From positions 1,860,001-1,924,000 of the forward strand of contig JACAAK010000011.1 in NCBI GenBank assembly GCA_025093985.1: a stretch of 64,000 nt of DNA, in the 5' to 3' direction. The translations under genes and the position numbers were made by a program. Positions 45,712 to 57,248 of this stretch are shown one piece after another; position 1 is the stretch's first letter, and the number at the start of each line of letters is the position of its first letter. Below the pieces are notes generated by a model. The model was not told the origin of the DNA. It saw nothing but the letters and a program-made list of their open reading frames with translations, and did no database searches. The stretch is from Calvatia gigantea (lineage: Eukaryota; Basidiomycota; Agaricomycetes; Agaricales; Lycoperdaceae).

Positions 45712-46712
45712 TACTGGGGAGTTTTAATACTGACCTCCCAGTCAGTTGGGTGTGTAGATGATGAAGCAGGAGCTGTGAATTGAGGTGACAGGATGGAGTG
45801 AGGGGTGGCAGTGGTTGATGACAAACCCAAGGGTTGGGGGACTACAGGCAGTTGAATACCATGTATGACTCAGAGGGTGTTACGACCCATAGGTTCTGAG
45901 CACTACCCCCAACTATCTACAGGTGGAAGGGTGCACCTTCAGGATACCTTGGTTTCCTGGTCTTTGAGTGTAGATAAGTGATGTGAGGAATGTCTGACAT
46001 TGACAGATACCAAGTTGGAAGACTTGTTTTCAGGGAGGGGTGGCTTGACATTGTAGGTGTGGTCATTGAGTTGATCAGGGGATGCATCTGTGATCTTCAT
46101 GAGAGGTATGGCTTGGAGGTCTCAAAGTCTCAAGAAATACAGGAAGAAGAAGTGGCCAGTCCTTTCTCAACAGGACAATGACCCCAAACACACAAGCAAA
46201 AAAGCAAAAAAGTGGCTTGAAAACAGTGGTTTAAAGGTTATGGAGTGGCCACCACAGTCCCCAGACCTTAATCCCATTGAACAGCTCTGGACTTATGTCA
46301 AAAACAGGCTAGAAGAGTATGAAAACTACCCTTCCAGCATAACTGAACTCAGAGAAAGGGTGGATATAGAATGGGGCAAAATTCCTGCATCAGTGTGTCA
46401 GAATTTGATAGAGAGTATGCCTAGGAGGGTTCAGGCTGTTTTACAGGCCAAAGGGGACTATACAAAGTACTAGAGAACTGATTTTGTGTAGTTTCAGACA
46501 GAGGGACAAAACCCTTCCAATGGACTCATAATGTTGATTAATTCATATCACCACAGGAACTTAATATTACATAATGCTGTTTATACCTATTTGTAGATAA
46601 GATACAAGACTACCTACATTTAAATTCTGAAGTGGATACCTTTACTGGTTGCTGAGTTATTTGAGATTTCATGAAAAAGTCAAAATCATTGGAAGGGTTT
46701 TGTCCCTTACTG
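45712..46712 (+). mobile_element. Degraded Tc1/mariner-type element, 5' truncated, CpG-depleted
   Basis: At 46140-46473 a frame encodes the transposase C-terminus: QQDNDPKHTSKKAKKWL, then SPDLNPIEQLW and the closing helices up to QAKGDYTKY. This gives the second Asp and the Glu of the DD34E triad. Upstream parts are in other frames with stops. The right end reads ...TTTTGTCCCTTACTGTA, i.e. CAGT just inside a TA, the Tc1-like terminus. A 20-bp stretch of that end (46687-46706) is perfectly inverted at 46503-46522, an internal copy of the TIR. No matching left terminus is seen; the left side is fused directly to repeat copy A. Only one CpG (about 45881) is present in about 1 kb. Confidence 0.8.
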
Positions 46713-48445
46713 TATATGCTGATACCCCTGAAGTCTGCCAGACAGCCAGTCAGCAGTCGTACGTCAAAATCTGACATGAGAGGAGATCAGGAGGGTAATA
46801 TTAATATAACAGACACTTACAATGGAGGGTACCAATCGCCCTTTCCCCCATCACTGAGACATAGAGAAAAGTTCCGACAGTGTATGCCAGTGTTCCAGTG
46901 ATCACAAACTTATTTCTGCACCAGATGAACCATGCACGAAGAGTGAACATAACTAAGAGTCCATGCCAGCATTACCTCCAACTATGTGTACACTCACACT
47001 CAACCGAATAAACTCCAATTATATAGACCCCTTCAGTTATATCAGCAGGACGAGACAAAGGCGGGACAACGGGCTCACAAAAGTCAGCTTGAACGGCAAC
47101 CGAACAATGTTGTGCCATACCAGGCACATTGTTACGGAGGTAGTTCAGGATGAAGTCAATAATGGGGAAATATCCGTTGAAGAGGAATAGAATTTTGGCC
47201 GTTTTCTACTCCATTGCCCAGACCAGGGAGATCTCCATCGAGAGCGTTAAAAGATACTCGAAAACCCTATAGGGTTACTGGGTAAGATTTAGGGAGGCCA
47301 CGGTTCAAGGTAAGTACGCACGTAAAGTGCGATCATTTCCACTGTCATGTCGGACGGGGAGGTAAAATACGGGTTTCAGACCTTGTATAATCACTTACTA
47401 TCTAGATACTGTGCAGGCCCAGTTAATTTATGAAATATATTGAAAGGAAAAACGAACATGCTCAGCCAACGTATAGAAGCTTCACAAGCTCCAGCGATAT
47501 GCCAGGTGCTAACTCCGGTGGCGCAGACATGGAAGCATTCATCTCCTCCCTTTCCTTCAATGGCGAAATGGGGGGCAATGATGGGCAGGCAAACAATCTC
47601 CAGCGCTGAAATATGGAAGCTAGTGATGACAGTCGTGCTTGTGCTTGACCGTTATCCAATCAACGCCATCTGCTTCGGGGATGCCCATTGAGCGATTTAC
47701 ATCTTATCACCACCCTACAGGTTAACAGCTAGCAGCCCAATGAAGAGATGAGGCGGCGGTTCAACGAAAAGTGGGTGTGACTGCGTCCGTCAGTCACGAG
47801 GCTTCGAAACCGGGTCCAGGAAAAGAGAGACAGAGGCCGGGAATAATGAGAGAACGAGGGGCGAGAGTGACGACGTCAGATATGTCGTCGAGAAGGAGTC
47901 TAGAACAAGAGAGACGAGAGACTGCGAGACGACGCGAGAACGAGAGGCAAGGCACTCAATTTCAGAAACTTCGAGAGAGAGGGAGAGTGGGTATCAATTA
48001 TTAGGTGTCGAGCCTCTACTGGCTCGACTGTATTTATACTATAGACAACTTGTCCGGTGTTCAATTTCTACGGTTATCTACAAATGCTGAATCTGTATGG
48101 CAAGGGTACTAAGTCCGAAAAATGGAGGCTAGACTAGCTTGTGGTAAGATATTGGAATTTCTGAAACACAGTGAGTGAATGCACAACGACGGAGGCGAAG
48201 AAATTGAATTAAAAAAAGTTAGTAACGAGAGAGGTGTATGGTGAAATTTTATTAAAATGGGCATTGGTCTGAAACACAACGTATGGCAGGTGAAACGGAT
48301 GGTCTATAGAATGGGCAAGGAACGAGCGGATCGGCGACGGATCGTTGAATGGTCGGGGTGACGGAATCTTCGGAGGGCGGACTAATTAGTGTGAGATGCT
48401 CGTTGGGTGCCGTTCCGAAGGCAGCCGACGTGCAGTCTCCACACC
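46713..48445. repeat. Long direct repeat, copy B (1733 bp)
   Basis: Second copy of the repeat at 43976-45711, same orientation, abutting the right end of the Tc1 element. Differences from A are few: eight of nine in its first 290 bp are CpG-to-TpG/CpA changes in this copy. Also a poly-A of 7 instead of about 11 near 48210. It ends at acacc, after which the flanks diverge. Confidence 0.85.
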
Positions 48446-49518
48446 AAAATACTGCGAACATCAGGTGCCGGTCCGCCAATGGCCCACATGGCTCTGAAGT
48501 TGGGGTGCTTTACATGATTTCCTATAATAAACATAGTGATAAAATTTCCTGAGTGGTTTCACCCGCACCCTTACGTCGTTAGTTCTGAACTGTTGAAATT
48601 CTCGAGTTTGAGAGCCCAATAACGTCGTTCCTGCTGTCCCTGACGTTACGGCCACATCTATTCTTGGGCCTGCCACATTGGTTCAAATTCAGTTGCAATC
48701 CACGCGAATTCCAGGTTTGTCTTCGCATCTATCAAACATTTTAGAGAAATCCGGGCGTCTCGACACCCCGTGGTAAGTTCGACTGATCCTGGGTGATTGG
48801 ATATACCTTTTAGGCATTGCACCATCCCGTGTCTCGCGACCCAAATTTGAATATCAGCGATAGTTGGTGAAGCCAGATTATCAACAACTTACTGGGGACT
48901 GTAATCGATGAACGAAATTCGAACCTCGCCTTTGGTCCCTTTCAGGGATGCACCACTAGCTTACCGACGTGATTGTACCATTGATAGGAACGAGTTACTG
49001 TAAGCGTGGGTAACGAGACTCAATGACAACAGGAAAAAGCCAGGTTACAAGGATGATGATTATCAAGATTAACAAACCCAGCACCCGACGCCATAACTTG
49101 GTAGTTGCTATCGCATCTTCCAAGTCGCTGCAACTCGCCCTTTGGTCATGAACCTGATCCTGTCACCGTCGTTGAACAAGAATACTAAGTACCTTCACAT
49201 CTTGCTGACGTAGTCAGGCGTTGTTACAAGTATCGGGAATGCGTCAAAAAATACTCATCACGACATGCGTGTAGGACCACATTACTTACATGTTTGACCT
49301 TGATATGCGTGCTCCATTTATACCCTCAAAGTTTGGCCTGGGCGAAGTGGAAAAGCTGAACAACAGTTGGCGCTAACCACCGGCGTGACCCCACCCTCAC
49401 GTTGAAGCATGTTCAGCTGACGGGTTATGGACTGATCATCGATCAACAATTTCTTTGTCCTCTACCTTTACAACACTCATTATCACAATCTCCTAACAGC
49501 TCCGCCCGCACTTTGTAT
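48446..49518. other. No gene recognised
   Basis: Between repeat B and the NACHT gene. No exon or repeat end recognised; the right part should hold the NACHT promoter or an earlier, unrecognised first exon. Confidence 0.35.
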
Positions 49519-51213
49519 ATGTATGTACTACCGGGTGCGCATGATTTTGTGGTGAAAGTGGGTGGCGACCTCAATCTCACCGATAACGGACCAACATACA
49601 ATATTGGTGCGACAGTTTGTTACACCTGGTCGTATAGATACTGAATCATCGGCTTTCGATCTCTAGGTTCAGGCCTTAAGGTCCTCCGAAAAGCATCGTA
49701 CCTAGAAGCCGCCCATGATTCTTCTTCCCATCCCACAAGTTGTTTTCCTGGAACTCGTCTGCAATATATTGAAGATATTACAGGATGGGTCCTGGCTCCC
49801 GCTGCGGAGCGTCACTTCCATATGATGTGGATGAAGGGACCTGCTGGTGTGGGGAAATCTTCTCTGGCTCAGACTTGCGCCGACAAAGTGGGCGCAAAAC
49901 TGGCTGCCGCGTTCTTCTTCTCCCGCTCGAACAGCCGCGATCTTTCCACACGTTTATTCACCTCCATCGCCTACCAACTCACCACAAATGCCCCTGCATA
50001 TCGTGACAACTTGGACAAAAAAATGTCTCACGATCCTAGCCCCACTGATAAATCTATTGACGTACAATTTCGGGAGTTGATCGTCGCCCCTCTCCAGGAA
50101 TTGCAGAAAAAGGGGCAGAGTGTAAAGGAAGGTATCATCTTCATCGATGGCTTAGACGAATGCCTCGGAGAAGATGCGCAATGCGCCATCATTGACATCA
50201 TCTCCGCCTCTGTGCGCGACCGGACGACACCATTCACCTGGGCCTTCTTCAGTCGCCCTGAACCTCATATCGTCGCACAATTTGCTGCTCCGCACGTCCA
50301 CGATCTTTGCTGGCAGCTAACAATGCCTGTATCTCACGATGCTGACGGAGATATCAAGCTGTATCTGGAGGATGCGTTCAAGAAGATACGAGCACAGTTC
50401 GGCATCCCTTCTGCTGTACTGTGGCCACAGAAGGTCGATATACAAGAATTAGTGGAAAGGTCTGTTGGATTGTTTATCTACCCGACAAGCGTCATTCGGT
50501 TCATTTCCGAGGGTGGTCCCCTGGGACCTGAAGGGCAACTCCGATTGGTTCTCCGGCTCACAAGTGAGTTATCGAGTAACCCGTGGTCACATTTAGACGT
50601 GTTTTACACCCTCATCATGGAACAAATTCCAAGGGATATGCTCCCCATTGCGCTAAAAATCCTTCTGTTCACACGCCTCCGAGTTATGGATAGCGGAAAC
50701 TGCCTGGTTGCGGCTCGTGTCCTTGGCCTCCCGTTATCGACTTATTGTGCAGTACTGAGCAAACTCCATTCAGTAGTCAAGTTGACGTATACAAACACCG
50801 GACTACCGCAACATATTGGATTCTACCACGCCTCATTCCTGGACTTTTTGTTGGATCCCACACGCTCTGGGAAATTCTGTATCAAAACACCCGATATTTA
50901 TGCGATTTCGTTCGTGGATGTTATCAGGCATCTCAAGAGTAGTATGTGTCTATTTCTCCGATTAAAATATGCTTTTTTTATTAACCAATTTCTTGGGGCA
51001 GGTTCTGGGGGATGGACTGCCCTCGAGGCGTTTTGGGAATATGGGTCGTACGCAAAGTTGGATGAAGATCTACTGCAACAACTCTCACAATTTGATTACC
51101 GAAACATGCCGATGGACTATCACGTTGATCGGGCAACCGTTGACAAGTTCTTCAATAATGCGAGTAACTTAGAACCGCCCACTCACCGACATGGTACTCA
51201 TCGTGAGTGTTAG
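49519..51213 (+). CDS. NACHT-type STAND NTPase (fungal NLR-like)
   Basis: Signal-transducing P-loop NTPase of the class that mediates self/non-self recognition in fungi; the actual trigger is unknown. Exons 49519-49606, 49667-50941 and 51002-51213, GT-AG, give 524 residues. P-loop GPAGVGKSS at about residue 87 (49837-49860), Walker B IIFIDGLDEC about 100 residues later, then FFSRPEPH and the winged-helix-like region with FYHASFLDFLLDPTRSG. The short N-terminal exon (GAHDFVVKVGGDLNL) resembles the segment that often precedes fungal NACHT domains. No WD40 or ankyrin repeats follow, so it is short for the family. An earlier exon may be missing. The fragment at 61-340 is a relative, and the gene at 57249-59001 a more distant one. 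Confidence 0.82.
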
Positions 51214-51724
51214 ATACCGCCTGCGTGGCGACACCGGATTATGCAACCATATGCTTTGTCGCTCTACCAAAAACTGTTTGGAGGGGGTGACTCGCCTACA
51301 GTTGCTTACGTGTTGGGACAGGGCAGCAAGAGATGTAAACTGATCCTCGCCTCGCGGAGTCCACATTATCGGACATGCGGCTTTTCAGTAGGTTCTCTGT
51401 TGCGCCATAGCAAGCATGTTGACATCCGAGCCAGTGATCCAGCGTGGACATAATATCGGTAGCTAAAGGTTCACAGCGCAACGCATGGAGTCATTTCACC
51501 TTAAAGATCGACCCAAAACCACTGGTAGTAGACAGGTTCTGGGTTCAGGCAGATAGTAATCAAAAATTAAGTAGACAGTAGCTATATCCGTACATTACAC
51601 GCCCAATTCGAATGGTTGGAGTGTCGGGCGGTTTCACCGGCGCCTGGGCCACTCAAAGGTTAATCGCCAGTCTTCAATTTCTAGGCTGAAGGCGTAGCTT
51701 CTTGCACGTTCGTTGGTAATCTAA
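51214..51724. other. No gene recognised
   Basis: 3' flank of the NACHT gene up to the first of the decayed repeat modules. Nothing supported. Confidence 0.35.
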
Positions 51725-52347
51725 TCATGTTGTCAATCCCGCATATAGACGGATGGGTGGCATACAACCGTCAAAGTGGACTCTAACATGTGTAACTGAT
51801 TGGCGCACCATGACGGGGACCATGAACAGAGTGGTTTTCACCTCTCCCTCCCTTATCAGCAGGCAAATTGAGGTGACAACTATCACCTCAAGATCCTCAG
51901 TCCACTGCAAACCGTGGCTGAGCTCCCACGTTCCCCGGATCAATCTATGAGTCTCTTGAGTGGCGTTGGCACCTCCGTTGCAATCCCCAGTCAATGAGTT
52001 GGCGCACTGGCCGTAACAGCGGCTATCCCGGTAATAATAGATGTAATCTTGAATAGTGTTGAGGAAGCAGCCACCGATGGAGGACACCCGGCGTATGGAA
52101 TTGCTGGGAGGTGTTCAGTAAGGTATGGCACCGCAGACTCGTGCAAAGCGCACGGGCGATGGTGGTGGTATAAGCCCAACCGCCGGGCAGCCGGGCCGGT
52201 GACTTGACTTGACCATTCTTTTGAAGCGTCCCCGCGTGAAACTACCGTTAGAACCACTGCATTATCTCTACATATACCTTTACAAGGGTTGCGATATGTC
52301 ACTACTAATGATCCGATTTTCAGACGCCTGCCGAATATGTAGGACAA
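51725..52347 (-). pseudogene. Decayed module shared with 54230-55260, membrane-protein-like
   Basis: Minus-strand frames contain FLNTIQDYIYYYRDSRCY (near 52030) and a second segment near 51860-51950 (ELSHGLQWTEDLEVIVVTSI). Both recur, diverged, at 54.2-55.3 kb on the same strand. The x-Q-x-Y-I-Y-Y pattern is like the second helix of DUF6534-type fungal membrane proteins, but I cannot make a full gene. Treated as a remnant. Confidence 0.3.
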
Positions 52348-52499
52348 CCCTGTTCGACAAGATAGCCCGGATGATGTGGAATACGCTTAAGAATGAACCC
52401 ATTATCTCAATGAAAGCACCGAAGAGAGAATTAAGACGTACTATTTTGCCATAAGTGGATTCTTTGACTGTGTTCGTCAGTTTGATGGAAATCTCTCTT

Positions 52500-53290
52500 C
52501 AGCGCTGATTTAGCTCATAAATCCGTATGCCAGAATTAAAATAGCTATTGAGGTTGCTTCAGGTGCTGGGGGCTCGATAAGTGACACACATCTCCGGGGT
52601 TAATTCTCCTACCAATTTGGAAGATGTAAAATATTATGCCTAAAGTGAAAGTATATGTATGTTAGAATTATCACCTGAATTTACTGATTACTTTACCCTC
52701 TGTATATACCACATGGAATAAGCTAGTTTTTGTGAGAGACGTACCATCCAGCTGTTGATCTAGAGTAAGGCAGTATTCAGGTTGATTAAGTGTTCGTTCA
52801 GCGGTGGGACCTATTTCGTGCCTTGGCACTTACACTCTTTAATGAAAGAAATGATCATGAGCACCATCAGTGTTAACATTGCTCAGAGTCAGCTTGGGAA
52901 GCATGAGATAGCAAGAAATAAACCAATATCGTAGATAATGATCGTCACTGAAGTTTTATAATTAGCGGAGTCACCGAAGTTTGTCAGACAACCGGTGAGC
53001 GGTTGTATGTCGTGAACCGTTATTGGACGGCGATCAAAATCCAGCAAGGATAAATTTCCAGAATGAACACCCACATTGGAGGGAGGGGAACGTCGCTTGG
53101 TACGTTGCCATGACAAAGACGAAGGATTCTATCGTGTAGGCGAGCGTTCCAGCAGTCACAAACTTGTTTCTACTCCAAACGAGCCATGCGCGAAAGGTGA
53201 ACACGACTTGGGGTTTACTGTCAGGGTTACTCATGCTGAGACGAGGTTGCTCACGCTCGACAGAGTAAACTCCAATCATATAAACACCTG
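52500..53290 (-). pseudogene. Decayed multi-pass membrane protein gene (DUF6533/DUF6534-like), copy 2
   Basis: Same order of segments as copy 1 at 43490-44300. MIGVYSVEREQPRLS and VVFTFRAWLVWSRNKF lead into a TLAYTIESFVF helix. After the expected intron come PLTGCLTNFG and TIIIYDIGLFLAISCF (then a stop), LTLMVLMIISFIKE at a gtaagt donor, AYSMWYIQ, and GIIFYIFQIG after an acceptor. The N-terminal exon is better kept than in copy 1. The acceptor of its first intron is lost (no AG in the place where copy 1 has catgtcag) and stops follow. The family name is tentative. Confidence 0.4.
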
Positions 53291-53549
53291 GACGGTGCCA
53301 AAAAATCAGTTAACAATAAACAACGCACAGACCTCACTCGAAGAAGCATATAAACGGACACCTCCCTTCTCGGGATCTCTCTCTTCTCTTTCCCCCTCTT
53401 GAGCTGCTATTATCTCTCTACACGCGTGTATTCCTCATACAACCAAAATCGTGACTTCGAGTCTGTTCATTTCCGAGGGAACGTAAGTCACATATTGTAT
53501 CTGGTGAAGCCTAGCAGTCGTCACTGCAGGCTTACAGATGACAGGACAA

Positions 53550-53913
53550 CCATTTCTCTCTCTATAAAACCTGTATACTACATGGTAGTCAGGTAGCTAT
53601 GATTTAGCCAAGTTTTGTCCCAAAGTCTCTGTCTCTAGCTATTTCTCTAATCTATTTCTTGCTCTCTCTCTTCTTTCTCTCGTCTCGACACCCGAATCGC
53701 CATGCAAATCATAAACGCCACCTTCCAAACGTTCGGTAATCACTCATGACACCTTTCCGGATCCCTCTCTCATCATTCCGAGCCTTCGGAACAGACTTAT
53801 CCTCTGTTCCGTTGCCTTGCAATTCTCCTGATCTCCACCTCAAACCCTTTCTTTTCCAACACATCCCCTCAGTTGAGAACAATGTCAGATGGACGCCGAC
53901 ATACTCGTGCACT
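53550..53913 (-). mobile_element. LTR-like repeat, left member of an inverted pair
   Basis: The reverse complement aligns along its whole length with 59002-59362. Both start GTGCACGAG, share GTCGGCGTCC, CAGAGGATAA, TGTTCCGAAGGCTCGGAA and GAGACGAGAG, and end in GTATACAGGTTTT-TATAGAG. The purine-rich block followed by a TATA-like sequence resembles an LTR promoter, but no internal retroelement genes lie next to it and the TG..CA ends are not clear. Confidence 0.6.
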
Positions 53914-54229
53914 TAGCTGTAGCCCCCCTCTTCACTTTGTTGTGTTTCGCCCAAGACTTCAACTTCTTTGAGTTATTCACAGCCCATTATGAACAGTTTT
54001 TTTCGCTGCCACACCACATGCGCAGGTCCCCCCCATTCAGCATGAACACATTGCTCTATTTTCCCGCTGATCTTGATATCATAGTAGCAAGTTATTCTTA
54101 CCCGTTATTTGACAAGCACGGACAAAAAGGGGCCTGAGCCGATGTTGGGAATAGAGAGTTGACGAGTCAACTAGTCACGACCAGTGTAACGTCTTCCTAG
54201 TCAAATGGTTAACCCTTCACATATTCGTT

Positions 54230-55260
54230 AGTGATCTGGAGTATAATAAGTCTGCACATAGACATATTGGTGACGTTTCGCCGTCAAAATGTATTTCAAG
54301 ACGCATTACTGATCAACGCACCGTTATCAGCTGGTTTCCTGAAATGGCGACCACCGCTTCAAGATACTCGGTTCGTTGCAAACTCTGACTGGGTGGTCTC
54401 GTTCCCCGAATCAATCTATTGGTACCTCCGGTGACGTTCATCCTTTTAAGCCCATGGCATGTTGTGAGGGTGATTTTTGCCTCTGGTAAACGTAGAGTGG
54501 TTCCCTGCCGTAGTCCAGATGCTGCGTAACCTCGACCCATATGAGATATCTCCTGCTCACGATAAACTTCCCAAAAAATGGGTGCGACTGCCTCCATGCC
54601 GACCCTTGGGAGGGTATTTTGGCTCACCATATCGTGAACGGTTTTGCTTTTTGATACAAGCTGCTACCTTGCACACGTAAATTCTCCTATGTACATTCAC
54701 ACTTTTTGCTGCGGATCTTAATATTGCAGTAGTACGTTTATCCGTTATTCGACAGAAGAAAAAGCCTGGGTGAATTTGCAGAAGTCTTTATCGAATGGTT
54801 AACATCTTGCACGTTCGTTGGTGATCTGAGCCATGTTAACGGTCATGTACATAGATAGGTAGGTAGCTGGCATTTTCCCATCAAAATGAATTGAAATGCG
54901 CGTGCACCGTGATGATGATGATGAACTCTGCATTTATATACCGCAACAAGCAAACCTACTGCTAAGCCGCGGTGGACGTAGACTAGGCTAGCTACGTAAC
55001 TATGCCCCCTCGGCTGGGTAGAGTCTATATAATAAATGTAGTCCTGAGTAATGGTGTGGAGATGTCTAGTAGAGGTGTTTGCGTGTACCGTGATGAGGAC
55101 CTTGGACGTCCCGCTATGCCGCAGGGGAGTGATTTTTACCGTCCCCAGTTTACCAACCGGCTGATTAAGATAACAACTATCGCTCAAGATCCTCGGCCTA
55201 CTGCAAACCCTGGCTGGGTCATCATGTTCCCTGAATAAGTCTACCAGTATTTTTGGTGAT
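54230..55260 (-). pseudogene. Decayed modules related to 51725-52347
   Basis: Two sites, about 54330-54430 and 55160-55250, repeat the same phrase seen at 51860-51950: CTGCAAAC on the plus strand, followed by a GTTCCC-AAT phrase. Near 55020-55075 the minus strand has HTITQDYIYYIDSTQ, like FLNTIQDYIYYYRDS of the first module. This means at least two, probably three copies of one minus-strand gene family in 51.7-55.3 kb, all interrupted by stops. Function unknown; perhaps the same membrane-protein family as 52500-53290. Confidence 0.3.
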
Positions 55261-55577
55261 GTTCACCTCACATTCCCAGGGCATTGATAGAATGACCGGT
55301 GTGCCTGGGGGTTGTGAAACGATTCCTTACCATGGTCTAAATACCGTGTGATTCTCGGTATGAGGCGCCCATATGAGATACAGCAGTAACTATTAATTAC
55401 CGCTTCAATCAAGACAGACTCCTCGAATATTTCATACAAGAATGCTTGGGATTACAAGCTGTCAATGGAGTCCAGCCAGTGACAACAGGTAATTTGAAAT
55501 GGCACGATAACGGGAAGGTTGGCAGCGGCGGCGGCCGTGTGACAGGAGTCAACCGACAGTTTTCCATTCCGCCCGTC

Positions 55578-57131
55578 ATGATCACCAGCCCACGACTCCC
55601 ACAAGAATTGCTTGATATAATCCTCCACAACCTCGAGGGCCATCCCACTACCCTCGGACGTTGCACCCTCGTCTCCTCCCATTTTCAACCCCTCGCTGAA
55701 AAACTTCTCTACCGCAAATTCACAATCGGGCCCCCCGTTCGATACACCAAAACCAAAAATAAAATCACTGGCACCAGACCAAACCTCCAATCGGCCCACC
55801 ACCTCCTCACCATCCTCAACTCCAAACCCTACATTGCTCAGTATATTCATGAAATCACAATCACAAACCAGGGACCGCTCTTCACCTGGCTGAACCGTAA
55901 GGCCACAAATTGGCTAGATGACCGGGAGGACGACACGATCGGCAAGGTCCTCTTTGCGCTTACCCACCTCCGCTCTCTCTCCCTCATCGGTGTCGTCTCG
56001 CATGCGTCTGGTAGTGATGAAGGTTACCTTGACTGGTTCCGATTCTCTGGCGCGTTCCGGTTGACCATGTTTTGGGCTTTGACCAAGGTTCAAACGCTGG
56101 AAAAGATTAGGTTGGAGCATATTGATAATGTGCCCTTGGTGCTGTTCGGTCAGTTACCACGCGGTGTGAAGGAGTTGGTTTTGCAGGGCGTTACGTGGGC
56201 GCCTGATGGTTATGCTCCTCCCGAATGGATTTTGTTGGATGAGTTACTTGGGCAATCGGAAGCGGTTATTCTGTGGAATATGAGTCAGGAGTTGGGGAGG
56301 CCGGTTTTGCCAGAGGAGAAAAAACCGTGTCAGTTGGAGAAGTTGTGTTTATTCCTGCATGATGCTTGTTTCTGGTCGTTTGCGAGTTTCCTTGGGACAT
56401 CGCAAATGGCACCATCAGTGGCGAACCTCAAATATTTGCATTGTGGGATGCTCGAATTGGAGGACCACGATCAACTTGGGCAGCTCGTAGCGAGGTGTCA
56501 AGGGAGCCTTGAAACTTTTGAGTTCTTTCCTGCTTGGCCTGGTGGATATCTTACTACTCTTAACTCAAAAGATGAGCTCATTGACAGTGATTCTTTTCTA
56601 ATAGTTAGTCTCAATGATGTTATGGACCACCTCGACATCGCCGCGCTGCAGAAGCTAAATCACCTCTCCTTGAACTTTTTCGTTCAAGCAGATAGTTGGG
56701 GGGCAGACAACTGGGCACCTTGGGTCGCCGGGGCCCTGACTAAACTCGGATCACAGACGTCGTCTACTTCTACAACCTCCACAACCACGTCTCCATCGTC
56801 TTCAGCCTCACCCCCACCTCCATCGACAGCAGCTGGGGATGACTCCGACATAACGACCTCAAACTGCCTCCAGTTCCTCACCTTCCGCCTCGAATTCAGC
56901 TTCACAGAAGCTGACGATATATATGTCAACCTTTCCCCCTGGCGAGCCGTAGACAACGTCCTACACTCAGACTTTCCACAGTTGCGGGAGGTGAGGGTGG
57001 ACGTGGTATGTCGTGATGAGAGTACGACCCCCTTCTTGGAAAGTTTGTTGGTCGATTTGAGGGCGCAGTTTCCGAAGGTGTCGAAGAGGGGAATTTTACG
57101 CGTGCAAGAGGGTACTGCGTGTTTTGTTTGA
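55578..57131 (+). CDS. F-box protein with leucine-rich segments, single exon
   Basis: 517 residues from the ATG at 55578 without an intron. Residues 1-50 (SPRLPQELLDIILHNLEGH, then TLVSSHFQPLAEKLLYRKF) are an F-box of the type common in agaric genomes, the Skp1-binding part of an SCF ubiquitin ligase. Irregular leucine-rich stretches follow (LTHLRSLSLIGV, VKELVLQGV, LEKLCLFLHD, LQKLNHLSLNFF) as the putative target-binding part. Near residues 445-470 a low-complexity Ser/Thr/Pro linker occurs. No earlier in-frame ATG exists. It lies head-to-tail before a NACHT gene, both inside an inverted repeat pair. Confidence 0.82.
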   Translation: MITSPRLPQELLDIILHNLEGHPTTLGRCTLVSSHFQPLAEKLLYRKFTIGPPVRYTKTKNKITGTRPNLQSAHHLLTILNSKPYIAQYIHEITITNQGPLFTWLNRKATNWLDDREDDTIGKVLFALTHLRSLSLIGVVSHASGSDEGYLDWFRFSGAFRLTMFWALTKVQTLEKIRLEHIDNVPLVLFGQLPRGVKELVLQGVTWAPDGYAPPEWILLDELLGQSEAVILWNMSQELGRPVLPEEKKPCQLEKLCLFLHDACFWSFASFLGTSQMAPSVANLKYLHCGMLELEDHDQLGQLVARCQGSLETFEFFPAWPGGYLTTLNSKDELIDSDSFLIVSLNDVMDHLDIAALQKLNHLSLNFFVQADSWGADNWAPWVAGALTKLGSQTSSTSTTSTTTSPSSSASPPPPSTAAGDDSDITTSNCLQFLTFRLEFSFTEADDIYVNLSPWRAVDNVLHSDFPQLREVRVDVVCRDESTTPFLESLLVDLRAQFPKVSKRGILRVQEGTACFV

Positions 57132-57248
57132 TGTTTATTCCGGGTTAGTAGACGACGCGAAGGGTGTCGCCTTGGAGGGACCTGACAATTTAGGTTGTAT
57201 CTCTATTACCACTATTTACGTTCGCTATTTGAGTTATTCGTCGCAAAT

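Noticed and set aside
43976..48445. Repeats A and B as the two LTRs of one retrotransposon
   Set aside because: They have TG..CA-like ends and an LTR-like promoter part. But the interior is a DNA-transposon remnant without gag or pol, and copy A continues naturally into a gene on its left.
56684..56956. Minus-strand acidic 90-codon frame
   Set aside because: Antisense of the Ser/Thr/Pro linker of the F-box gene.
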